Assembly (NCBI GenBank): GCA_000027065.2
Contig: FN543093.2
Coordinates: 3,786,074-3,850,073, forward strand
Direction of reading: 5' to 3'
DNA length: 64,000 bases
From: Cronobacter turicensis z3032
GTDB lineage: Bacteria > Pseudomonadota > Gammaproteobacteria > Enterobacterales > Enterobacteriaceae
Notes under the pieces: model-generated
The model's database searches: none
What the model saw: only the letters and a program-made list of their open reading frames with translations
What the model was told of the DNA's origin: nothing
Made by a program: the position numbers and the translations under genes
Shown here: positions 1 through 9,029 of the stretch, in pieces
How the letters are laid out: each line of letters starts with the position of its first letter
How positions within the stretch are numbered: position 1 is the stretch's first letter

Positions 1-292
1 CACTCTGATCGACAAACGCGGCTTTGTATTTATCAAACGCCGCCTGCCCCTGCGTGCCGCGCAGCAGGGTGTTTTTCCACTCCTGTACCTGGATTTTGAA
101 CTGCACCTGCGCGTTACGCGCGGTGTCGATGCTCTCTGCTATCACCTTTTCCGTGGCCATAATGTTGTTATTTTGCTCAAGCCCGTCGGCGTTGATAGTC
201 AGGCCGCGAATGCCGATAAAGAGCACCGCGATAAGCAGTAACGCCGCCAGCAGACCGAGTCGTTGCCCGATTGTCAGGTGGTTTAATTTCAT
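1..292 (-). CDS. Methyl-accepting chemotaxis protein, N-terminal part (runs off the window)
   Basis: The visible 97 residues begin MKLNHLTIGQRLGLLAALLL and contain a basic cytoplasmic tip, one strong membrane helix (about residues 12-32) and the start of a helical periplasmic sensor with a run of polar heptads. This is the layout of chemoreceptors of the Tar/Tsr or 4HB type. The HAMP and signalling domains must lie to the left of the window. The ATG start lies about 50 bp downstream of a well-matched sigma-28 promoter, which supports a role in the flagellar regulon. The ligand cannot be deduced from this fragment. Confidence 0.82.
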   Translation of the reverse strand, partial: MKLNHLTIGQRLGLLAALLLIAVLFIGIRGLTINADGLEQNNNIMATEKVIAESIDTARNAQVQFKIQVQEWKNTLLRGTQGQAAFDKYKAAFVDQS

Positions 293-340
293 ACGTTGTT
301 TCCCATGGTGTAGGCGCGCCTGAAAGGAGGCGCTTCGGAT

Positions 341-367
341 CTATCGGCCTGCGAAATACGAGCTTTA
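341..367 (-). promoter_or_regulatory. Sigma-28 (FliA) promoter of the edge chemoreceptor gene
   Basis: On the minus strand, TAAAGCTC and GCCGATAG are separated by 11 bases. The FliA consensus is TAAAGTTT-N11-GCCGATAA, so both boxes match well and the spacing is exact. The site lies about 50 bp upstream of the receptor ATG. Class-3 flagellar promoters drive most enteric chemoreceptor genes. Confidence 0.8.
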
Positions 368-457
368 TGGGGGGCGAACGCGTGGAAATAGTAGCAGCAG
401 TTAAGTACTTAATTAGTCACACTAAAACTTTTATGACAGTTTTATGACACTGCAGAG

Positions 458-2106
458 TCATGGCAGATTATTCGCCTGAGCAACCGGAAACAGGCGAGCG
501 TACTGCGCACGCAGGCGGGCTGTCGCGAGCGCATCGCCCCTGTGCTGCGTAATCACTATCATGCTTTGCCAGATGTTTTTATCGTTATGGCGCAACGAGT
601 AACGCGCAGCCCAGGCCATGAACGTGTTGAGATCGGCCTCGTTATGGGTGCGGTTGTAGTCAATCAGAAGCGCCACGTTTTGGTCGAACGTGGCGCGCTC
701 GCCCTGAAACGCGAAATACCATGGCGCAGGGCGCGGAAAATTCGCCAGATGGCCGCGCTCAAGGAGGGTGAGCTGATAACCGGCGTACAGCGCGGTCAGG
801 CTAAAAGCCAGCAGCGCAGCAGCAACACTGCCCGCCGCGAGCCGCAGCCCGGGACCTGCACGCACCGTCTGGTTCAGCGGATTATCAATAACGCCCAGGC
901 GCAACAGCAGAATAAACAGCCCGAAATGCACGAACGACTGATAGAACGGATATTCCAGATTGAGGTGTACCAGCAGCGGAATAATCAGCAGCGCGTAGCC
1001 CGTCTGCATCCGACCCTGCCGCCAGGCGGTAATGACGATTTTCACCCAACCCGCAAACAGTAAAAGCATTCCTGCCAGCGCCACCACACCGCCCTGGAAC
1101 CAGGCATAAAGCAGTTCGTTATGTGGGTGAGTCACGATGCTGGAATAGGTATAGCCATATTCCGGGTGCGCCAGCACAAAACGGCTAAAAGCATATTCAA
1201 ACGTGCCGTAGCCCCAGCCGAGCCACGGTTTTTCCATGATCATCTGCCAGGTAATGGCCAGGATTTTCCAGCGGGCATGTGTTGAACTGGCATAGTCGCG
1301 CGCCATGGAGTACGGCACGCCGTTGACCAGCACCGTCGTATGCTGCGTGATGTACCAGGCGGTTGCCGCGCTCATCGTCATCAGTATTAATGCCGCCGCA
1401 ATGCGCGCCGGGTGCTGACGCCACAACAGCGCGGCGAGGCACAGGACAATCAATATCGCGCCGATTTCGCCAGCGCGGGACTGATTCAGCACCAGCACAA
1501 ACGTCAGCAGGCCCAGCCCGGCGATACACAGCAGCGCGTTTCTACGCAGGCGTTGCTGGAGCAGCAGCAAAAAGCCGCAGCCGATGCCGGATGCGAGAAA
1601 ACTCGCTAACAGATTGACCTGCTGGAAGATGCCATAAGGCCGCCCCTGATTGCGCAGCCAGTCATATTCATAGAGCCGCATGGCGAGATGCGGCATGAAG
1701 GTTTGAATCAGTCCAATGACCGCCTGCGCCAGCGCGAGAATAAACACCACCAGTAGTACCTGACGTTTTTGCAGCCAGGTAACGTAAAGGTGTGTTAAAC
1801 CACACCAGAAAAGCAGCCCGATAAGGAAGGCAATACTTACTTTATCTTCCGGCGAGCGCAAAGCTGCCGCGAATAACAGGACACTCACACCCAGAATAAT
1901 GAACTTGCAGTGTGGTTTATTGATTGTCACTTTTGAACCACAGCGATTGTGAAAATCACGGCGCCAGCCCAAACGAGCACTACTACATTGTAAGGCAGTA
2001 ATAGTCCCGCTCCACCAGAGTTTGGGAGATATACTATGGTAGCGAACACAAGAAGCACCAGGAAAACATTCTTAATGTAATTTAGATTCACTACAGGGTT
2101 GCCCAT
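458..2106 (-). pseudogene. Frameshifted PglL/Wzy_C-type O-antigen or protein O-glycosylation ligase
   Basis: Two overlapping reading frames together make one polytopic membrane protein of about 550 residues. The first, starting at the ATG at 2106, carries the family N-terminus with the motif LPNSGGAGLLLPYN and stops after AVVQK. The second resumes with VTINKPHCKF and continues to residue VAQANNLP at 458. It contains many membrane helices and the motif GRPYGIFQQVNLLASFLASG, followed by the large periplasmic loop with THPHNELLYAWFQGG, both typical of Wzy_C/PglL ligases. Adding one A to the AAAA run near 1931-1934 would join the frames without loss. Such enzymes transfer undecaprenyl-linked glycans to lipid A-core or to pilin serines/threonines. 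No ribosome binding site stands before the ATG, and a terminator lies just upstream. It may be a true pseudogene, a slippage-controlled gene or a sequencing error. Confidence 0.72.
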
Positions 2107-2115
2107 TAATAATGG

Positions 2116-2139
2116 AAAAGGGAAAGGCAAACCTTTCCC
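2116..2139 (-). terminator. Rho-independent terminator after the adhesin gene
   Basis: On the minus strand the stem GGGAAAGG / CCTTTCCC encloses a four-base loop and is followed by TTTT. It lies 14 bp past the adhesin stop codon and ends about 10 bp before the ATG of the broken ligase. It should therefore close the fimbrial operon and reduce ligase transcription. Confidence 0.75.
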
Positions 2140-2152
2140 AAACAAAAATAAA

Positions 2153-2935
2153 TTAATAAGGCATCATGACTAATACACTACTACCGGTATGATAACCCTC
2201 TTTGGTTACGCCAGTCAGATAATCTTTTACATGTAAGGAAGAATCACCTTCTGGCAAATCAACTTTCGTGTTTAGCGGAACATCATTTACTGAAATTTCC
2301 GACTTACCATCGTCAAGATAGATATATTTATCATTAGAAATGATATTAAAAGTTACCGCCATCTGAGTAGTGCATTGCACCCCCATTTGAGCAGACGCTG
2401 AACTTCCTTCAGCTTCTTTTAATGAAATAGTACCATGATCCAATAACAGTTCGGGTGTCGTTATTTTGCACCATTGATCCGCTGGAGGAACGGTTAAGCA
2501 TCCACCTGGTGTTTTTATATAGGCCCAAGGAACCTGGTTAGCCATAGCAATTGTTGAATAGGCATATGCCACACACTCCATAAATGGAATATTTGGTCCC
2601 TCATGGACTACTCGAGCATGAGTTGGGCTTCCAAGTTGTTTGTATAAGGCAATACCAAGCTCGCTGAGGGATTGTCTCCCATTCGTTTGAAGAAAACCGT
2701 TAGAAACAAAAGTATCATTCTTTGATGGGCTATTATCTGCATGACGATGACCAAAAATTATATATCCTCCTGATGGAGGAATCTCATCGACAGAAGGACC
2801 AATGTCTATAAGCTTCTCAGTAACATCATAATTCGCTCCCGAACTAACATACGTCGACTGAATCGAGGTAATAATAGGGTATTGTGAGGCTAATGCCGCG
2901 TTTATAAAAAAAAGTAATACAAACAGTTTTTTCAT
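2153..2935 (-). CDS. MrpH-like fimbrial tip adhesin
   Basis: The 260-residue product has a signal peptide (about 1-16). It has an N-terminal receptor-binding half and a C-terminal half resembling a pilin domain, which begins near WCKITTPELLLDHG and ends in a beta-rich SSVLVMMPY tail. Four cysteines (121, 146, 156, 188) could form two disulfides. The motif FGHRHADN places histidines at 63 and 65, with further histidines at 106 and 111. Proteus mirabilis MrpH, the MR/P tip adhesin, binds zinc through two closely spaced histidines and a third about 43 residues on, so a similar metal site is likely here. It is the last gene of the operon, where mrpH also lies. The gene is clearly more AT-rich than the usher gene, as expected for a variable tip protein. 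Family assignment is from length, position and the HxH motif, not from a search. Confidence 0.72.
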   Translation of the reverse strand: MKKLFVLLFFINAALASQYPIITSIQSTYVSSGANYDVTEKLIDIGPSVDEIPPSGGYIIFGHRHADNSPSKNDTFVSNGFLQTNGRQSLSELGIALYKQLGSPTHARVVHEGPNIPFMECVAYAYSTIAMANQVPWAYIKTPGGCLTVPPADQWCKITTPELLLDHGTISLKEAEGSSASAQMGVQCTTQMAVTFNIISNDKYIYLDDGKSEISVNDVPLNTKVDLPEGDSSLHVKDYLTGVTKEGYHTGSSVLVMMPY

Positions 2936-2946
2936 TTTATCTATCC

Positions 2947-3477
2947 TTATTGATAAGTTAATAAAAAAGTACTTATCACGGCAAAGTCTCCGGCTATCAG
3001 GCTTTTGCTGGTAATCGCCGTTGGCTGGGCTTGCACGAAGGCATTAAATGTTAATGAGTTAGTGCCGCGAGTCAGTTGGCTGTAAGGGCTTGCTTTGTTA
3101 ATAGCAAGCGGTGTGCCATCCGGCAGTTCGATTCCAATTGCAACACCTTTTGCTGTACTTGAAGCGTCTAGCGCAAGCATCGTTGTTAATTCTGTGTCTG
3201 TTTCGCCCCGGAAAGTCACGCTGACAGAACTCATTAATGTCGGATCACAATCTTCTAAATGGATTGAAAATGACTGGCTTTTTGTCCGCTGATATTGATA
3301 AAGATATTTTTCAATGACCGTACCGAAATCCAGAGAGATATCAGTATCCTTATCAGGCAAAGTGCAAGGCTCCGCCACGAGAGCGCCGGAGAAATGCACA
3401 TTGTCTTCCGCAGCAACAGCGCTCGTTACCATGGTAATGCTCAGCAATACCCCTGGCAGAAAGTTAATAATTTTCAT
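2947..3477 (-). CDS. Minor fimbrial subunit (MrpG-like position)
   Basis: The 176-residue secreted pilin has a signal peptide ending around AVAA (residue 22). It then has the pilin N-terminal strand, HFSGALVAEPCTLPD, with the first conserved cysteine; the second is in HLEDCDPTL. The C-terminal strand ends FAVISTFLLTYQ, the usual donor-strand acceptor pattern with a penultimate aromatic residue. It lies 9 bp downstream of the preceding pilin gene and 11 bp before the adhesin gene, which suggests an adaptor near the fibre tip. Its exact place in the tip cannot be told from sequence. Confidence 0.82.
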   Translation of the reverse strand: MKIINFLPGVLLSITMVTSAVAAEDNVHFSGALVAEPCTLPDKDTDISLDFGTVIEKYLYQYQRTKSQSFSIHLEDCDPTLMSSVSVTFRGETDTELTTMLALDASSTAKGVAIGIELPDGTPLAINKASPYSQLTRGTNSLTFNAFVQAQPTAITSKSLIAGDFAVISTFLLTYQ

Positions 3478-3486
3478 ACTTTCCTC

Positions 3487-3969
3487 TTAGAGATAATCCG
3501 TACGCAGGGTCATCGTTGCCTCAAATGCACCTTCTGTCAGAGTAATAGCCTGGTCCTGAACTGGTACGGCTTCTATCTTCGGCGGAGAAGACGGATTGGC
3601 TATAGCGACACGCTGGGCAAAGGTCACTGGTACGCCCTCGACCAGAATGCGTATACCCAGGCCGGTTTTATTGGTGCTTATCGCTGAATTGTCAAAAGAT
3701 GCAGGTGCAGTAGTATCTATAACAATCGCCAGGTTATTCGCCGTATAGCCGGCTTCACAATTCACGGTATAGTTCACCGGCTGCTTGTAGTTATTACCGT
3801 CAATTTTATTCACACCCAAATCGTTTCCGAATGCCACTTCAATCGTTTTGCCCTCGCTAATGGTGCAGGGCGGTGCTATCAACGTACCATGGAAGGACAT
3901 ATTTTCCGCGCTGAAGGCGCTTAGCGGCAATAATGCCGACAGGCTCAAAAGCACTATTAAATTTTTCAC
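3487..3969 (-). CDS. Minor fimbrial subunit
   Basis: The 160-residue product has a signal peptide (about 1-20, ending AFSA). It has the pilin opening MSFHGTLIAPPCTISEGK and a second cysteine in TVNCEAGYTANN. The C-terminus is AFEATMTLRTDYL. This is a single pilin domain with one disulfide, as in tip and adaptor subunits of chaperone-usher fimbriae. The ATG overlaps the stop of the upstream pilin gene in an ATGA sequence, so translation is probably coupled. Confidence 0.82.
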   Translation of the reverse strand: MKNLIVLLSLSALLPLSAFSAENMSFHGTLIAPPCTISEGKTIEVAFGNDLGVNKIDGNNYKQPVNYTVNCEAGYTANNLAIVIDTTAPASFDNSAISTNKTGLGIRILVEGVPVTFAQRVAIANPSSPPKIEAVPVQDQAITLTEGAFEATMTLRTDYL

Positions 3970-4472
3970 TGGTAATCCACCGTCATGGTTGCGCCTGCTG
4001 TAAAGCCACCCGTTGGCAAACGCGCACCGGGTTTACCCTGCAGAACGGCTACCAGGTTTGGCTTGCTGGTTGTAGTTGCCAGCGTCAGATCCGTATTCAG
4101 CGGAAAATCAGTACCGTCTGCTTTTAACTTTATTGCCAGTTCCGGAATGCTGGTTTGCAACAAGTCCGCATTAAAATCTGCGCCCGTACCACTGATACGC
4201 ATTTTTAATGTCTTTGCTGTATCCGCATTACTGCAATCAAGCATGTAATTAATCGTTTTTTCGACGGTTCCGGCCATGACATCGGTAGTAATAACGCTGT
4301 CACCAAAATCAACGTCGATGTTCTGGTTATTGTTAATCTCGCAAGGCGATGCATTGATAGTCACCGATACGGTCACCATTACTGTATTTTGCTGATCTTC
4401 AGCCAACGCATTGCCTGCGAACACTAACGCCAGGGGAAATAAACTTGTCGCCAGCCATAGCTGAGATTTCAT
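3966..4472 (-). CDS. Minor fimbrial subunit
   Basis: The 168-residue product has a signal peptide to about residue 24 (GNALA). The mature pilin domain has cysteines in NASPCEINN and YMLDCSNAD and ends ATMTVDYQ. It lacks any second domain that would make it an adhesin. It overlaps the next gene by 4 bp and follows the previous pilin gene after 9 bp. In the MR/P operon this place belongs to mrpF, one of the tip-fibrillum subunits, but one-to-one equivalence is inference. Confidence 0.82.
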   Translation of the reverse strand: MKSQLWLATSLFPLALVFAGNALAEDQQNTVMVTVSVTINASPCEINNNQNIDVDFGDSVITTDVMAGTVEKTINYMLDCSNADTAKTLKMRISGTGADFNADLLQTSIPELAIKLKADGTDFPLNTDLTLATTTSKPNLVAVLQGKPGARLPTGGFTAGATMTVDYQ

Positions 4473-4481
4473 GGCGTGCTC

Positions 4482-5060
4482 CTACTCATAAATCATGCTG
4501 AAGTTAATCACCGAGTGATACGTGCCTGGCGTAAAAACTGCGCCATTCCGCTCGGCTGCCAGGGTAAAAGTGACCTGGTTTTGGCCGGGGCTCAGCAGGA
4601 TGGCATCGCCGGTACGGCTCAGCACTACGGATTTGCCGTGGCTGTCGCGCAGGCGCAGGCCAATACCGGACGCCCCGGTGACTTTGATCAGCTCCGGATT
4701 AAACGTATCCGCAACCCCTGTAAAGCGCGCTTTATAAGACGGCTGTAAGGTACTGGCCGTGGTAGTCATAGGGGTAATATTGGTGCTCCAGCTCACCATT
4801 TCGGGGCAGTCGCGCAGGTAGATTTTCACGGTTACCGGACGAGTCGCTTTGCCCACCAGATTAAAATCCCCTCGCGACGCCGTGCCGAGATCGACCTCCT
4901 GCCAGGCGGAGTCCATATCCATTCGGCAGGTATTGTCCTGAAGCACGCCGTGCACATACAACGCGCCGGTATCCACTTGTGATTCTTCATCCGCCGCCGC
5001 GCCGCCCGAAAGCGCCAGCAACAGACTCAGCGCTAAAAGCTTATTTGTATTTCTGTTCAT
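4482..5060 (-). CDS. Minor fimbrial subunit (MrpE-like position)
   Basis: The 192-residue product begins with a signal peptide cut near GGAAADEES. It carries the pilin pattern VHGVLQDNTCRMDM with a second cysteine in LRDCPEMV. The sequence GIGLRLRDSHGKSVVLS matches the central pilin strands, and the C-terminus is SVINFSMIYE with the penultimate tyrosine. It is the first minor pilin gene after the chaperone, 28 bp downstream, a slightly larger gap than between the later subunits. It is likely an adaptor or tip-fibre component. Confidence 0.83.
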   Translation of the reverse strand: MNRNTNKLLALSLLLALSGGAAADEESQVDTGALYVHGVLQDNTCRMDMDSAWQEVDLGTASRGDFNLVGKATRPVTVKIYLRDCPEMVSWSTNITPMTTTASTLQPSYKARFTGVADTFNPELIKVTGASGIGLRLRDSHGKSVVLSRTGDAILLSPGQNQVTFTLAAERNGAVFTPGTYHSVINFSMIYE

Positions 5061-5088
5061 TGTTTGCGTCTCCCTCGCCCCGGTTTGC

Positions 5089-5844
5089 TTATTTGTCTTT
5101 CAGCAATTTCGCCGTGCAGCTCGCGCCGCCACAGGTGAACTGAATTTTTGGGCGTCCGCCGTAGTCGTTTACATACGTTAGAACCGGGGTATTGCCCAAT
5201 GCAGCGGCGCTGGCGTCAATCGCCGCACTGCCTTTCGGAGCGATCATGATGGGCTGAAAACCCACCGGTTTGCCTTTAGGGCTCGCCGCGCCCTCAACGA
5301 TCGTCAGGAAATACGGCGTTGGGTTATTCACCAAATATTTATCGCCCTGGCGCGCCAGCGTGACTTTCTCTACCCAGTCGCCGTTCGCCGCCTCAGTTTT
5401 ATCCAGTGCTATCGCCGCCGGACGGTAAAACAGCTTAATACGGGTCTGCAGGGCAATTTGCAGCGTGTTCGGCTTAGTGCTGCGGGGTGGAATTTCACGC
5501 AGGTTGAAGTAGAACAGGCTTTCTTTGTCCTGCGGCAGTGACGCTACCGCCGCAGAAGCCTGCACTTTCACCTGGCTTTTCGCGCCCGCTTCCACGCGCT
5601 GCACTGGCGGCAGCACATTCAGCGGTGAGGTGACCTTGTTACCCTGCGCGTCTTCAATCCACGCCTGGGCCAGATACGGCAGATTTTTATTTTCGTTGCT
5701 GATAGACAGACTGATCGATTTTTCGCCGCCGTTATAAACTACACGGGTGCGATCAAGCGCAATAGCTGCAAAAGCCTGTTGGGTTGCCATGACGCCAGCG
5801 AGCGCAAGGGCAGCGGCGAAAACAGTTTTGTTGATGGTTAACAT
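5089..5844 (-). CDS. Periplasmic fimbrial chaperone (PapD/MrpD family)
   Basis: The 251-residue product has a 26-residue signal peptide ending QQAFA. It has two immunoglobulin-like domains. The first begins IALDRTRVVYNGGEK with the conserved subunit-anchoring arginine, and the segment YFNLREIPPRS followed by QTRIKLFYRP holds the conserved lysine and the G1-F1 region. The second domain ends in two cysteines (FTCGGASCTAK), which could form a disulfide as in several pilus chaperones. It folds pilins in the periplasm by donor-strand complementation and hands them to the usher encoded upstream. The gap to the usher gene is 40 bp. Confidence 0.92.
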   Translation of the reverse strand: MLTINKTVFAAALALAGVMATQQAFAAIALDRTRVVYNGGEKSISLSISNENKNLPYLAQAWIEDAQGNKVTSPLNVLPPVQRVEAGAKSQVKVQASAAVASLPQDKESLFYFNLREIPPRSTKPNTLQIALQTRIKLFYRPAAIALDKTEAANGDWVEKVTLARQGDKYLVNNPTPYFLTIVEGAASPKGKPVGFQPIMIAPKGSAAIDASAAALGNTPVLTYVNDYGGRPKIQFTCGGASCTAKLLKDK

Positions 5845-5884
5845 AATAAATGACCTGTTAAGTTAATCGGTTTACCGCCGCGCC

Positions 5885-8392
5885 TTAATGGCACGGCAAC
5901 AGCAGATTTTGGTTCTCGCTCGTCCCTTGCAGGTGTTCTGGCAGCGTGACCACACACTGTGTCGCACCATTCCAGTTGACCTGTAATTTATGGCCCGCTT
6001 TAAGGCCGCTCAGGTATGCCTGGCCTTCATCATTGACGATGCCGACTTCCTGTTTTTCGGCGTTAAGCACCGTAGCGCCGAACGGCGGGAAGGTGCCGTC
6101 TGCAAGGCGAATGATCGCCATCGCCTTGATGCCTGAAATCACATTAAATTTGCGATAACCAATCGCCCCTTCGGTCAGGGTGGCCTGCACCACCGATGCG
6201 GACGCTTCGGCATTTTCAGGCAAGTTGTTGATATCGATGTTCAGGCTGTTTTTGCTGTAGTCGCTGACTTCAGTCACCACAGCCTTACCAAAATGGTTAG
6301 TTTTGGTCGTGCCGGCATAACCCTGAACCGGAACATCCGCTGCGTCGCCGGTATCCAGCAGCACGCGCGTCCCGCCCATGACGTTCGCGCGATGTAACGC
6401 AGCGCCTTTCGCTGTGGCCGTCATCCCACCGCGCAGCGATACCCCGGCAGAGCTGTACTGCCCGTGCTGGTAATCCACGTTGCCGGTCACCTCTGCCAAA
6501 TCGCCCGGATGATCGTAATAACCACTCAGATTACCGCCGTCATCGCTACCGCCTGCGGCGATACGGTAGTTATCGCCATTGCCGAGCCGATTGAAGTAGC
6601 TCAGGTTATGGGTACTGGTATCACCGCTAAAGGATGAATTCAGTCCCAGCGAACCGGTATCGCCCATCGGCACGGACATAGAGACATACATGCCATCGTC
6701 ATTTTCGCCGTTAAATTTGTTGCGATACGCGGTCAGCGAGGCGCTAATATTTTTCATCTTCCCGATATCGAAATAGCGCGACAGCGACAGGCTATAGCGA
6801 TCTTCCGCCGGATTATTCCAGTAGGTCTGATGCGAATAGTTCAGGTAAGCGCTCAGCCCAACGCTTTCAAATTGCTGGCTGAAGGAGACGGTGTACATCT
6901 CTTTGTTCTGCATGAAATCGCCGTTATCTGCCTGATAGTTCAGATAATCGTTAAAGCTCATAAAGTCTTTTTCGGCGAAGCGATAACCTGCAAAGGTCAC
7001 CTGGCTTCCGGTATCATCAAAGCGCTTCGAGTAGCTCACACGATAAGACTGTCCGTGCCGTTCTTCACCGTTATCCAGCTTCGCACTGGAGCGTGTGATG
7101 TCGAACGCCAGCGCCCCCAGCGCCATAAGATCGCGCCCTACACCCAGCGCTGTGGCCAGATAGTTGCGGCTTGCCACCAGGCCACCGTAGAGCGACCAGC
7201 CGTTGCTGACCCCCCAGGAAAATTCGCCTGAGCCGAAACCACTGCCTTCGCTATGGTGATCGTAGGTGCTTGGCCGACCGGCATACATCTTGTAACGCAC
7301 GCTGCCAGGACGCGTCAGGTACGGGATCGAGGCCGTATTCACTTTATATTGCTGCACCGAACCGTCCTGCTCCTGCACGCGCACATCCAGCGCGCCGGAG
7401 ACGGAGTTATTCAGGTCCTGAATCGCAAACGGGCCTGCGGCGACCTGGGTTTCATAAATCACGCGGCCCTGCTGCGAAATGGTCACCTTGGCGTTGGTTT
7501 TCGCCACGCCGGTCACTTCCGGTGCGTAACCCCGCAGGTTGGGCGGCAGCATATTGTCGTCCGACACCACACTGGCGCCTGCGAAGCGCACGCTGTCGAA
7601 CAGATCGGAGTTCATGTAGTCTTCGCCGACCGTCAGCTTCGCACCCATCTTCGGCAACGCGCGGTACATCTGAAAGCGGCTCCATGTCCACTTTTTCTGA
7701 CCACTGGTATCTGAGCGATCGTCATAATTTGCCTGCCAGTCGGCACGCAGACGCCACGGCCCCATGTTGGCGCCGACAGTACCGTTACCGGAAACCGTGT
7801 TTTCATCGCCGCCCTGACCGCCTTCGTTATGACGCGTCTGGGCGTTAACGTTGTAATCAGCAAGCAGGCCAGCGATACCGTCATCCCACATCGACGGCGG
7901 CACCCAGTCATCAGAGGTATATTCCAGATACGCCTGGGGTACGCTTATCATCAGCGTACTGTTGCCGAGATCCGGCGTGACCTCCACGCCTTGCAGCGCC
8001 GTGATATCCACACATTGGCCGTTATGCCAGCTTTTAAACTGCGGCAGATATTTCTCTTTAAAACCAAATTTTTGAATCTGGTCCTGCGTAAAGCAGACAA
8101 TCGACTGGGTTTTATCATTCTCAGCGGCAAACACGCTGACCGGTTGTTCTTCCAGTTCGTTTTGATTAACTTTTATTTTGAAATCGTAATTGCCCGGCAT
8201 AATATAGCCGCGCTTTGAAAACTGACTCAGATCGATATTCTTTTTGTCTTTCACGTCTAATACATCGGTATTAAACTGGATATCATCTGCCGCCATTGCG
8301 GGAGTCCGTAAACACGCGCAGATGCATAAAGCCAATGCTGACGGCACTATCAGTTTCGTTATAGTGGCTTGTTGATTATGTATTCTGGCCAT
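5885..8392 (-). CDS. Outer-membrane fimbrial usher (FimD/MrpC family)
   Basis: The 835-residue product has an unusually long leader (about 34 residues). It has the usher N-terminal domain starting IQFNTDVLDVKDKKNIDLSQ, which receives chaperone-subunit complexes. A plug-bearing 24-strand barrel follows, including ADYNVNAQTRHNE and NLRGYAPEVTGVAKTNAKV. The C-terminal domains end with CVVTLPEHLQGT and a final CH. Length and domain order are normal for ushers, and no frameshift is seen. It is the third gene of the operon, before the chaperone, the order of the Proteus MR/P (pi-type) cluster rather than the chaperone-usher order of fim. Confidence 0.95.
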   Translation of the reverse strand: MARIHNQQATITKLIVPSALALCICACLRTPAMAADDIQFNTDVLDVKDKKNIDLSQFSKRGYIMPGNYDFKIKVNQNELEEQPVSVFAAENDKTQSIVCFTQDQIQKFGFKEKYLPQFKSWHNGQCVDITALQGVEVTPDLGNSTLMISVPQAYLEYTSDDWVPPSMWDDGIAGLLADYNVNAQTRHNEGGQGGDENTVSGNGTVGANMGPWRLRADWQANYDDRSDTSGQKKWTWSRFQMYRALPKMGAKLTVGEDYMNSDLFDSVRFAGASVVSDDNMLPPNLRGYAPEVTGVAKTNAKVTISQQGRVIYETQVAAGPFAIQDLNNSVSGALDVRVQEQDGSVQQYKVNTASIPYLTRPGSVRYKMYAGRPSTYDHHSEGSGFGSGEFSWGVSNGWSLYGGLVASRNYLATALGVGRDLMALGALAFDITRSSAKLDNGEERHGQSYRVSYSKRFDDTGSQVTFAGYRFAEKDFMSFNDYLNYQADNGDFMQNKEMYTVSFSQQFESVGLSAYLNYSHQTYWNNPAEDRYSLSLSRYFDIGKMKNISASLTAYRNKFNGENDDGMYVSMSVPMGDTGSLGLNSSFSGDTSTHNLSYFNRLGNGDNYRIAAGGSDDGGNLSGYYDHPGDLAEVTGNVDYQHGQYSSAGVSLRGGMTATAKGAALHRANVMGGTRVLLDTGDAADVPVQGYAGTTKTNHFGKAVVTEVSDYSKNSLNIDINNLPENAEASASVVQATLTEGAIGYRKFNVISGIKAMAIIRLADGTFPPFGATVLNAEKQEVGIVNDEGQAYLSGLKAGHKLQVNWNGATQCVVTLPEHLQGTSENQNLLLPCH

Positions 8393-8452
8393 ATCTCTTT
8401 TGCCGGTTTACGGGCAATCTCTGTCAGAAAATAATTTAAAAAGAGGCAGTAA

Positions 8453-9013
8453 TTAAAAATAATCAATGCGGTATTTAATGATCGACGAATAATCACCTGG
8501 CCGTAACGCCTCATGGTTTAATTTCAGGCGTAATTCGTAATCCAGTTTGATATCGTCATCAGAGATTTCGGTATAAGACAGTGGCTGCCCTGGGTGAATT
8601 TCTTCACCGTTTTTACTGGCAATCTCTAATGCCACGCCGCCCGCGTCGCCCGTTACCTGAAATAACCCGTCGTCGTCTGCGCCATCAAATGTCACCTGAA
8701 GAAACTGCCACGGCGCGCTATCTGCTTCACCATTATCAAAAGTGCAGTCGACCAGGTGAATGGAAAACGGTTTTGCAGTGCCTTCTCCGGCACGCTTGAT
8801 TACGCTAATGGACATGTCCGGCATTTCGATGGATTGGTAACGACTTTCCATCGCGATATCGCAGGCTTTTGAAACGATGGAGCCTTGCATATTCACTCGG
8901 CCATTCAAACCGATATCAAATTCGGAAGCTGGCTTGGCGGACTGCGATGCGTGCACGGCCCATGCTGTAGTTCCGATGGCCAGCGCCATCGCATAACATG
9001 TGAATCTGGTCAT
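8453..9013 (-). CDS. Second fimbrial subunit (MrpB-like, probable anchor or termination subunit)
   Basis: The product is about 186 residues from MTRFTCYAMALAIG, with a signal peptide ending VHASQS. It is a pilin domain with cysteines in SIVSKACDIAM and HLVDCTFDN and the terminal strand SSIIKYRIDYF. Upstream in-frame ATGs at 9022 and 9034 are possible, but 9034 lies at the foot of the hairpin. The last 70 residues are rich in aspartate and glutamate, unlike the major pilin. In MR/P the gene between major pilin and usher, mrpB, is thought to terminate fibre growth; the same job is inferred here from position. Confidence 0.8.
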   Translation of the reverse strand: MTRFTCYAMALAIGTTAWAVHASQSAKPASEFDIGLNGRVNMQGSIVSKACDIAMESRYQSIEMPDMSISVIKRAGEGTAKPFSIHLVDCTFDNGEADSAPWQFLQVTFDGADDDGLFQVTGDAGGVALEIASKNGEEIHPGQPLSYTEISDDDIKLDYELRLKLNHEALRPGDYSSIIKYRIDYF

Positions 9014-9029
9014 GAGGTCCATCTCTGGA

